Shown: in pieces, positions 57,598-64,000 of the stretch
Numbering within the stretch: position 1 is the first letter of the stretch
Layout: the number at the start of each line of letters is the position of its first letter
Assembly (NCBI GenBank): GCA_002309715.1
Contig: DBXW01000005.1
Span: 62,001-126,000, forward strand
Source: Candidatus Avelusimicrobium cornigerorum
GTDB lineage: Bacteria; Elusimicrobiota; Elusimicrobia; Elusimicrobiales; Elusimicrobiaceae
Reading direction: 5' to 3'
DNA length: 64,000 bases
Notes under the pieces: model-generated
What the model was told of the DNA's origin: nothing
The model's database searches: none
The model's input: the letters and a program-made list of their open reading frames with translations, nothing else
Made by a program: the position numbers and the translations under genes

Positions 57598-58890
57598 ATG
57601 AAGAAATCAATTGTTTTAGCGGTTTTAGCCGCAGGTTGTCTGTTTGCTTTTACACCGGCTTTTGCCGCGCCTAAAACGGACGTATATATAGGAATTACTT
57701 CGGTGGGGGATAAACACTTGCCGGCTATCGGCATGCCGCAGTTTAAAGCGGAAACGGAAAGTCAAGATGCGGCTAATTTGGTGCACGACGTATTGCGAGC
57801 CGATTTGTTGTTTGCTCGCTATTTTGATGTTAAAGAAGACGGCCCGGAATTTAATGCTAAAAAACTGAGCCTAACTATGACGGGTTGGGCTAAAGCCAAG
57901 GCAAGTTATTTGTTGGCCGGGGATATTTCCTATGCCGATCCGTACTATACTATTAAAATTTATGTGTACGATTTGTCCACGCGCACGCCTGTGTTTTCCA
58001 AAGCCTTCAAAGGGACAAAAAGCAGTTTGCGGCGCTTGTCCCACATTGCGTCTGATCAAATTACCTCGGCTTTAACCGGCAAACGCGGTATTGCGGATAC
58101 AAAAATTGCTTTTTCTAATAACGCTACCAAACATAAAGAAATTTATATGGTAGATTACGACGGGGAAAATTTACAAAAACTCACGAATGATCGCAGTATC
58201 GCTTTATTACCGCGTTGGTCTAAAGACGGGCGCATTTTTTATACTACATATAAATACCGCAACCCGGATATTTTTGCCATTGACTTAAAAGCCGGTAAAA
58301 TTGCGCCGGTCGTAATTCGCGGCGGACTTTCTTTAATCGGCGGAGTTTCTCCGGACGGGAAGGCGCTTGTGTTTACCAGCACCGGTGGTTCTAACCCCAG
58401 TATTTATATTTATAATTTGGAAAATCATACGAAACAACGCATTACCAATAAAGCCTCGGTAGACGGCTCGCCGTCTTATTCGCCGGACGGGAAATATATC
58501 ACGTTTGTGTCTAACCGGGCTGGCAATCCGCAGATTTATGTGATGGAACTCGCTACCGGGCAAACGCGCGCATTAACGAAAAACTTTAACTGGTCCGATA
58601 CGCCGCAATGGTCACCTACCGGAGAGTGGATTGTGTTTTCCGGTCGGGAAGAGCCGTATCACCCGATGGATATTTTTCTCGTGGATTTGACCGGTACACA
58701 GTTGCGCCGATTAACCACCGATGCCGGCTCTAATGAGGACCCGACTTGGTCTCCCGACGGGCGTTTTATTGCTTTTACCACCACGCGTAACGGTAAACGC
58801 CAACTGTATTTGATGGATATGGACGGCAGTGCCCCACACTTACTGGCCGACTTGCCAGGCGACTCATTTACTCCGCATTGGAGTTTTTAG
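57598..58890 (+). CDS. tolB: Tol-Pal system protein TolB
   Basis: A 430-residue periplasmic protein. Signal peptide cleaved near FA|APKTD, an N-terminal TolB domain with the family pattern VLRADLLFARYFDV, and a six-bladed beta-propeller made of WD40-like PD40 repeats (PRWSKDGR, GGVSPDGKAL, PSYSPDGKYI, PQWSPTGEWI, PTWSPDGRFI). TolB binds Pal. It ends the pal-cpoB-tolB run; tolQRA are not in the window. The order is reversed compared with the E. coli tolB-pal-cpoB. Confidence 0.96.
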   Translation: MKKSIVLAVLAAGCLFAFTPAFAAPKTDVYIGITSVGDKHLPAIGMPQFKAETESQDAANLVHDVLRADLLFARYFDVKEDGPEFNAKKLSLTMTGWAKAKASYLLAGDISYADPYYTIKIYVYDLSTRTPVFSKAFKGTKSSLRRLSHIASDQITSALTGKRGIADTKIAFSNNATKHKEIYMVDYDGENLQKLTNDRSIALLPRWSKDGRIFYTTYKYRNPDIFAIDLKAGKIAPVVIRGGLSLIGGVSPDGKALVFTSTGGSNPSIYIYNLENHTKQRITNKASVDGSPSYSPDGKYITFVSNRAGNPQIYVMELATGQTRALTKNFNWSDTPQWSPTGEWIVFSGREEPYHPMDIFLVDLTGTQLRRLTTDAGSNEDPTWSPDGRFIAFTTTRNGKRQLYLMDMDGSAPHLLADLPGDSFTPHWSF

Positions 58891-58910
58891 CCAAATAAAC
58901 GAGTGTTAAC

Positions 58911-59498
58911 ATGAAGAACAGGCATTGTAAAAAAGCGTTTACGCTTATAGAATTATTAGTTGTTGTTTTAATCATAGGAATTTTGTCTGCTATTGCGTTG
59001 CCGCAATATAAAAAAGCGGTGCAACGCAGCAAAAACGCACAATTAAAAGCAGTATTGCGAAGTATTGAACAGGCCGAGGCTGCCTATTATTTAGCCAACG
59101 GGAAATATGCGGCTAATTTTGATGAATTAAGTTTAGATTTACCGCTTGATAAACCGCAAGTAAGCGGCAATTTTACTAATTATGTTAACACGCAATGTGG
59201 CCCGGCCGTTAAAGGGCCCGATTCGGTGCGACGCGGAGAAGATTTTGATGTTTATTTAGGTATGACCAATTTTTCTAACATAACCATAGGTGCGGTTTGG
59301 ACAAAAGGGAAATATAAATGCACCGGATTTAGAAAAAATATACAAAATTCTAAACTTCAATGTACTGAATTTTATAATGGGCATAGCCAAAGTATAGGCA
59401 CCGATATCCGTAACAAAGGGCATTTTTGCGAGAAAATAGAAAAAGGTACCAATGGCGCTGGCGACCAATGGAACGATTGGCGTTGGGATTTGCTGTGA
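58911..59498 (+). CDS. Type IV pilin-like protein with Ala at the cleavage position
   Basis: A 195-residue prepilin with MKNRHCKKA|FTLIELLVVV: the hydrophobic N-terminal helix and Glu5 are kept, but the residue before the cut is Ala rather than the usual Gly, and the leader has a Cys. The globular part has four or more Cys (QCGPAV, KCTGF, QCTEF, FCEKI). No strong ribosome site; it follows tolB by 20 bases and may share its transcript. Ends with a strong terminator. Like the 31434 pilin, it stands apart from any pilus assembly gene. Confidence 0.9.
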   Translation: MKNRHCKKAFTLIELLVVVLIIGILSAIALPQYKKAVQRSKNAQLKAVLRSIEQAEAAYYLANGKYAANFDELSLDLPLDKPQVSGNFTNYVNTQCGPAVKGPDSVRRGEDFDVYLGMTNFSNITIGAVWTKGKYKCTGFRKNIQNSKLQCTEFYNGHSQSIGTDIRNKGHFCEKIEKGTNGAGDQWNDWRWDLL

Positions 59499-59519
59499 TT
59501 TTTTCTTCACTAAAATAAA

Positions 59520-59553
59520 CGCACCCCGGGCTTTTTTACCCGGGGTGCGTTTT
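59520..59553. terminator. Terminator after the second pilin
   Basis: Stem GCACCCCGGG / CCCGGGGTGC with an eight-base loop and a T4 tract. It lies between the converging pilin and RDD genes. Confidence 0.88.
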
Positions 59554-59566
59554 GCCTTCTACCCAA

Positions 59567-60394
59567 TTACTCGCAAACCGGCAGGCCCATTTTGGCACAA
59601 CTTTTTTCTTCGTTTTCTTCACAGCAAACTTCGTCACTGTTACGAGGCAAAAATAATGAAATTCCCGTACCGGCTCCTACCAAGGCGCGGTATCCGTCTG
59701 CGTGACGAAAATAGCGGGTGCCGTTGGCACTGGGCTGGGGAAGTTCTTTTTGGGTTTGCGCCAAATCTTGCAGTTGCAAGGCGGCTTCTTGAACGGCCAA
59801 AACGGCCTTTTGTTCGGCAAGATTTTGAGTAAGCATTAGGACAAAAGAGAGCGTTAATACCGCACACCAGATGCCTAACCAAACCGGATGATGGGGAGAG
59901 TCCGGCAGTTCGTCTCCCGGCTGAAAAGATTTTTCAACCACATAGGTTTGTGCGATCATATCGTGCAATGCGCGCTTGCGGTGGGTACAACCGGCCATCA
60001 CAAACCCGATTTGTAAGGAAAGTTGCGACAAAATACGAGCAAAGGCTCTCCCGGTAGCGCGGGCGAAACTCAGGCGGTTGCCTTGTTGGTCTATGACTTT
60101 AATTTTTAGAAGCATTTTCCCCAAGGTGCCCTGTTTGTGGCAACTTTCAAAAAACGCAAAATAAAGCCAATATGTTATAAGTAGCAGCCCGTGATAAACA
60201 AAAAACAACAACATAATCAGGCCGAACAAGGCTAACTGAAATTCTTGTTCATCACTAAAAGAATCTAATGCATTGATTTGTGAAAGCCACAGTAGCCAGC
60301 AAATAAAAAGTGGCGGAATATTTATTACCAACAAGTCCACAATAAAAGCAACGGCTCGTCTGAAAAACCCTGCGTAGGGCGCGTGTGTGTTCAT
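59567..60394 (-). CDS. RDD-family membrane protein
   Basis: A 275-residue protein. The RDD domain occupies residues ~7-150 (YAGFFRRAVAFIVDLLVINI with the Arg-Asp motif, then GTLGKMLLKIKVIDQQGNRLSFARATGR and three membrane helices). A fourth helix at ~190-210 leads to an extracytoplasmic helical tail ending in a Cys-rich sequence (VCCEENEEKSC, LPVCE). AGGAG precedes ATG 60394. RDD proteins have varied, mostly unproven transport-like roles. It is last of the xer-ROK-lptD run. Confidence 0.88.
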   Translation of the reverse strand: MNTHAPYAGFFRRAVAFIVDLLVINIPPLFICWLLWLSQINALDSFSDEQEFQLALFGLIMLLFFVYHGLLLITYWLYFAFFESCHKQGTLGKMLLKIKVIDQQGNRLSFARATGRAFARILSQLSLQIGFVMAGCTHRKRALHDMIAQTYVVEKSFQPGDELPDSPHHPVWLGIWCAVLTLSFVLMLTQNLAEQKAVLAVQEAALQLQDLAQTQKELPQPSANGTRYFRHADGYRALVGAGTGISLFLPRNSDEVCCEENEEKSCAKMGLPVCE

Positions 60395-60407
60395 GAGGTG
60401 TCTCCTT

Positions 60408-62600
60408 TTAGTCTCTTAAATCGCCCTCTTTGCGCCACGGATACCAATAGGTATCTTCGGGCAAGGGAGCGGTATTGCGGTCTTTATGTCCGCATAAAAT
60501 CGTAAAGCGTAACGCAAAGGATAAATTTTTATTGCGGTTACGCAACGTAAAATCTAACCGGGCATCATGGAAGTCTCGTACCAGTCGTGCCATTTTATTA
60601 AACCCGACCACACTGCCGCGGAAAAATACAGCATCAAGGCCCAGGTCCAGTGTCCAAATCCGACTTTTGGGCCGTAATCCCAGGGTGGTAGTAACGGTAT
60701 AACGATCGGCATTGGTGGTATAGAGAGAGCCCGGATCGATATGGTCGGCAAAGTTATTTAAACCCAGGCCTAGCACTTGGTCTTTAATGACAAAATTAGA
60801 TTGTGCGATAAAATTTATATTCTTTGCAACCAAGTCGTATTGATCTTGTATAAAAAAATTGACGGCTCCGTTCGGAGAGTTGTATCCCCACTCGGCCAGG
60901 AAAGGATCAATGCGTTCTTTTAAATGTTCCCATCCGATTTCGCGCCCGTATCCATCCGTTAAGTTGTACGTATAATCGGATAAGTTAAATCCGGCGGACA
61001 ATCGCACGTACGTATTGAAGGTGGGGCGGTAATAATTTTTCAGATATAACCGGTTGCGTTCAATGCCTTTGTCTTCGGAAAAGTGATCGGAAGTAATCGT
61101 GCCGGTGGAAAGGCGTTTAGTGAATTGATAGCCCAAGTCTGTCGTGCCCAAAAAAGAGTGCGTTTGTAAATTTAGGTCAGTTCCCAGACGGGCTATCCAC
61201 GCATCTTTTTTGTCGTAATTGGAATCGTTAAGGGTAACGGTTTGGTCATAGAATACGCTGGGCATAAAGGTAAATCCGCGCGACAAACGCAACGATTTGG
61301 CTGTGGTCCAACGGGCGTGTGCTTGCGAGTTATAGGGGCCTTCTTCGTTCGGGGATTGGTTGCGATACACGAGAGAAGAAGTGTTATTGAAATCGGTTTC
61401 TAACCGGTGAGAAAGTTTTAGCAACGGATCATTAAACGGAAGGATATTAAATTTTACTTCCGGCAGTACCCGTTTTTCGGCCATAAATTCTTTTTTGTTC
61501 CAAGCAAAAATTTCTTTTTCCTGGTAGGATACCCGAAATGTTGTTCGGCGAGTTTGGCGGGAAACGGCCAAATCGGTTTGCTGGTCTGGCATAAATACAT
61601 ACGGGTTACTGCGGAAAAAAGAATCGTTAAAATAAGGATCGGACACTTTACGAAATTGGGTTTGTAATTGATACAATGCGCCGGAAGCATTATTGAAATG
61701 GTTGGAAGAATCATACATTTCCCACCAATAACCGCCTTGCAATCCCCAGCGTTTGGAGTCGGCTAAATCCAAATCATCAGCGGCGTTGTCATGGATATAA
61801 TAGTACTCTGCGCTACCGCGTAAGGTGGGGGAAGTGACCGCGGTAAGACCGCCGCCAATTCCGAAGCCGGATTTAGTGTAATAGTCTAAATTCAAAATAG
61901 GCCGTAAGCCAAACACCGGTTTAAAAACCGATGAGGTAAGCACCCCAAAGCCCACTTTATTGCTTTGGGTAAAATCTACGTAAGTTGTCCACGGTTTTTG
62001 AGAATCTAAAGACCGCCAAAAAACGGGCAAATACAAAACCGGGAAGCCGTCTAGTTTGAGAACGGCATTAGTCCCCAACACTTTTTTTTGCGGGGAAACG
62101 GATAATTTCCCGACGGATAATGTGTAGTGCGGTTTCTCGCAATCGCAACAAGTAACTTCGGCCTTGCGTAAAATTTTCTTACCGTTTTTGGAAGAAATTT
62201 CTTTGGCGCTTAAAACGCGCAGGGGGGGATATTCGGTGCTTAAACGTTCGGCCTTAAAATCTTTAGTGGCATAATTCCCCCAAATGTTTTCGGCATGTAA
62301 AATGCCACCTTGTCCGTCGTCAAGTGTAATGGGCCCCACGGAAGTAAGGGTGGTATTAAGTTGGTCATAGGTGATGTTTTCACCGGTGACGGTACGTTTT
62401 TTCCCGTCGGGCGTTTTTTGAATAAGCGTTACGTGCCCGGTTAAATTAACTTTTTTATCTTGCGGTTCCAAGGTGGCATTGTCGGCGGTGAAATAGACAA
62501 ACCCCTCGTCATTGGGAGCAGGTAAAGTGCGTTCCGATTCTGCCCAAAGCGGGAGAAATAAGCCGAGCAATAATAAAAGGAGCCAACTTGTTTTTCGCAT
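60408..62600 (-). CDS. lptD: LPS-assembly protein LptD
   Basis: A 730-residue outer-membrane protein that inserts lipopolysaccharide. After a signal peptide comes an LptA-like OstA jellyroll domain (~30-145, VNLTGHVTLIQ and GENITYDQLNT), a Cys segment VTCCDCEKPHY, and a large beta-barrel ending in RFTILCGH plus a short tail. It implies LPS or a similar glycolipid. It starts three bases after the ROK gene stop with no ribosome site, so it relies on translational coupling. LptE is not obvious nearby. Confidence 0.93.
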   Translation of the reverse strand: MRKTSWLLLLLLGLFLPLWAESERTLPAPNDEGFVYFTADNATLEPQDKKVNLTGHVTLIQKTPDGKKRTVTGENITYDQLNTTLTSVGPITLDDGQGGILHAENIWGNYATKDFKAERLSTEYPPLRVLSAKEISSKNGKKILRKAEVTCCDCEKPHYTLSVGKLSVSPQKKVLGTNAVLKLDGFPVLYLPVFWRSLDSQKPWTTYVDFTQSNKVGFGVLTSSVFKPVFGLRPILNLDYYTKSGFGIGGGLTAVTSPTLRGSAEYYYIHDNAADDLDLADSKRWGLQGGYWWEMYDSSNHFNNASGALYQLQTQFRKVSDPYFNDSFFRSNPYVFMPDQQTDLAVSRQTRRTTFRVSYQEKEIFAWNKKEFMAEKRVLPEVKFNILPFNDPLLKLSHRLETDFNNTSSLVYRNQSPNEEGPYNSQAHARWTTAKSLRLSRGFTFMPSVFYDQTVTLNDSNYDKKDAWIARLGTDLNLQTHSFLGTTDLGYQFTKRLSTGTITSDHFSEDKGIERNRLYLKNYYRPTFNTYVRLSAGFNLSDYTYNLTDGYGREIGWEHLKERIDPFLAEWGYNSPNGAVNFFIQDQYDLVAKNINFIAQSNFVIKDQVLGLGLNNFADHIDPGSLYTTNADRYTVTTTLGLRPKSRIWTLDLGLDAVFFRGSVVGFNKMARLVRDFHDARLDFTLRNRNKNLSFALRFTILCGHKDRNTAPLPEDTYWYPWRKEGDLRD

Positions 62601-62603
62601 ATA

Positions 62604-63569
62604 TCAGGGGAGACGTTGGGCGTGATAAATAGCATAAAGCGCCGCGCCGATGCCTCCTATGTTTGGATTTTTAGATACTAAAAGTTTCAGTTGATTAAAT
62701 GGGGTTTTGATTTGTTGATTTGCCAGTACGCGCTTAAGCGCCGGCATAAAATACGGCGCCGCGCCGGACACTCCACCGGTGAGTACAACCGTGTCCACGT
62801 CTAAAGTCAGCACCCAATTGGCAATACCAACCCCTAAATAATAGCCGGTATCTTCCCAAATTTTGAGTGCAACCGGGCATTTTTGTTCGGCCGCTTGGAA
62901 AACGACTTCAATTTTAAAATCTTTTGTTTGGTGTACTCTTTTGGCAAGTTCACTTTGCGGATGCTCTTTAACGGCTTCCAACACGCGTCGTTTGATTCCG
63001 ATAGTCCCCACGAAGGCTTCCAAACATCCGCGTGCGCCGCAACCACACAGCGGCCCTGTAGTTAAATCGGCTATTTTGGTGTGGCCAATTTCTCCGGCTG
63101 AACCGTTAGATCCTTGGTAAAGTTCTTGATTGATAATTAGCCCACCGCCCACACCGGTGCCTAACGTAACGACGAGAACATTGCTGCCTTGCCGGTGCAA
63201 ATCGGTTTCGTACACGCCCCAAGCGGCCAGGGTGGCGTCATTAGCAACGTGGGGTAAAATACCGGTTTTCTCAAAGATATTTTTCGCAATGGGCCAATCG
63301 GTCATATCGGTAAATTTCAGGTTCGGGTTATAGCGCAAGATGCCTTTTTGATTATCCACATCCCCCGGTGCGCCGACAGCAACGGCCAGCGGTTTGCCGG
63401 CATATTCTTTTTTAATTCGGTTAATAAAGAGCGCTAATTTATCAATAAATTCATCGGCGGTACGGATGCCTTCGGTTTCTAACTTATCGGCGCGCAAAAC
63501 GGTTCCCTTTTCGTTTAATACGAAAAATTTAATGAATGTTCCGCCGATATCAATACCTATTCCAATCAT
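62604..63569 (-). CDS. ROK-family sugar kinase, probable glucokinase
   Basis: A 321-residue ROK kinase. ATP site GIDIGGTFIKFFV at the N-terminus, GAPGDVDNQ, NDATLAAWG (catalytic Asp in the ND pair), GTGVGGGLII, EIGHTKI and the zinc motif CGCGARGCLEAF are all present. Glucokinase (making glucose-6-phosphate) is most likely; N-acetylmannosamine or other hexose specificity cannot be ruled out. It overlaps the xer gene by four bases (ATGA). Confidence 0.9.
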   Translation of the reverse strand: MIGIGIDIGGTFIKFFVLNEKGTVLRADKLETEGIRTADEFIDKLALFINRIKKEYAGKPLAVAVGAPGDVDNQKGILRYNPNLKFTDMTDWPIAKNIFEKTGILPHVANDATLAAWGVYETDLHRQGSNVLVVTLGTGVGGGLIINQELYQGSNGSAGEIGHTKIADLTTGPLCGCGARGCLEAFVGTIGIKRRVLEAVKEHPQSELAKRVHQTKDFKIEVVFQAAEQKCPVALKIWEDTGYYLGVGIANWVLTLDVDTVVLTGGVSGAAPYFMPALKRVLANQQIKTPFNQLKLLVSKNPNIGGIGAALYAIYHAQRLP

Positions 63570-64000
63570 TGTTTTATTCCTTTATACTTGGGATGGGCGT
63601 GCTCGTACACTTTCTTTAATTTTTCTACAGATACGTGCGTATATACTTGTGTAGCGGCCAAACTTTTGTGGCCCAGCATTTCTTGTAAACTGCGCAAATC
63701 GCAACCGTTGTTAAGCAGATGCGTGGCAAACGAGTGGCGCAAACTGTGCGGTGTTACGCGACGCACTAAATGAGCGGCAATGGCTGTATTTTTGAAGATA
63801 TAGGCCAGGCCGTCTCCGGTAAGCGGTTTGCCGTTTTTATTTAAAAAAAGTGCTTCTTGCGGTTGCGGATTGGGGCGGCAAGCCAAATAATCTTTTAAGG
63901 CCACTAATGCGGCATCCGTAACCGGCACTAAACGTTCTTTGGAACCTTTTCCCAGCACTTTTACAATCCCGTTAAAGAAATCAATATCACTGATTTTCAA
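63566..64000 (-). CDS. Tyrosine recombinase, XerC/XerD-like (5' part outside the window)
   Basis: The C-terminal 144 residues of a tyrosine recombinase; the frame is open to the right edge, so the N-terminal core-binding domain and the first catalytic Arg are missing. Visible catalytic residues are Lys in LGKGSKERLVP, HSLRHSFATH (HxxR), LGHKS and the nucleophile Tyr in VYTHVS. The neighbours are not phage genes, so this is probably a chromosomal dimer-resolution Xer protein rather than a mobile integrase. The ATGA overlap with the ROK gene suggests an operon. Confidence 0.9.
   Translation of the reverse strand: MKISDIDFFNGIVKVLGKGSKERLVPVTDAALVALKDYLACRPNPQPQEALFLNKNGKPLTGDGLAYIFKNTAIAAHLVRRVTPHSLRHSFATHLLNNGCDLRSLQEMLGHKSLAATQVYTHVSVEKLKKVYEHAHPKYKGIKQ

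Noticed and set aside
63566..64000. Integrase of a mobile element
   Set aside because: Neighbours are housekeeping envelope and sugar genes in an overlapping operon; no att site or phage genes are seen. A chromosomal Xer protein is more likely.
1..64000. CRISPR array, toxin-antitoxin pair or defence system
   Set aside because: No regularly spaced repeats, cas-like genes, or small paired toxin-like genes were recognised on either strand.

Overview
The window reads as chromosomal DNA of a Gram-negative bacterium. LptD, Lnt, Pal, CpoB and TolB, a TolC-type protein and several lipoproteins indicate an outer membrane. The best guess for lineage is Elusimicrobiota, possibly a gut-associated member. 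The grounds are solitary type IV pilin-like genes scattered among housekeeping genes, an exported ankyrin protein, many small exported proteins without recognisable domains, and the gene content overall. No rRNA or phylogenetic search was possible, so this placement is an inference. Coding density is high, and no stretch above 300 bases lacks a gene or RNA.

Layout. 1-10.9 kb (mostly minus strand): an envelope operon (lipoprotein, beta-barrel, solo HAMP protein, TolC-like protein, partial patatin), a 670-residue anchored orphan, a DegP-like protease, greA (+), an exported orphan, and a DUF4912-GH57 glycogen-branching pair. 11-16 kb: a FeoA-FeoB fusion, a 56-residue ferredoxin, purB-purA. 16-25 kb (+): an exported orphan, secA, a Cys-rich anchored protein, lnt, prfB, hemW, a CofE-like gene and mscL, mostly overlapping or nearly so. 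25-33.5 kb: pepT, LEA-type lipoprotein, ankyrin protein, TlpA-like lipoprotein, the M23-bactofilin-SurA_N-PfkB operon, tRNA-Leu, a pilin, a flavin reductase and era. 33.5-45.4 kb: serC-like, two exported proteins, obg-rpmA-rplU, dnaJ, DUF167, pnp-rpsO, small membrane and exported proteins, tRNA-Met(CAU), a TPR lipoprotein and a solo transposase-type HTH gene. 45.4-54.8 kb: a surface-polysaccharide locus with CDP-6-deoxyhexose synthesis (rfbF, a reductase/epimerase, rfbG), four glycosyltransferases, a MurJ-like flippase and an unusual initiator tRNA. 54.8-64 kb: gatB, pal-cpoB-tolB, a second pilin, then (minus) xer fragment, ROK kinase, lptD and an RDD protein.

Gene expression signals are unusually readable. 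Many promoters are extended -10 elements (TGn followed by a TATAAT-like hexamer). At least seven genes have the -10 hexamer ending 6-7 bases before the ATG and no Shine-Dalgarno, so they are probably transcribed as leaderless mRNAs. Others carry a clear AGGAG. Strong intrinsic terminators separate most units. Candidate structured RNAs precede rpsO and rplU and lie between the DUF167 gene and pnp.

No CRISPR array, prophage, complete insertion sequence or defence island was found. The most unusual items are the initiator tRNA with C33 and a U1:A72 pair, the leaderless promoter architecture, a two-copy hairpin element that supplies the C-terminus of a protease, a decayed inverted copy of the tRNA-Leu 3' half, and tandem 15-base repeats in the rpsO leader.
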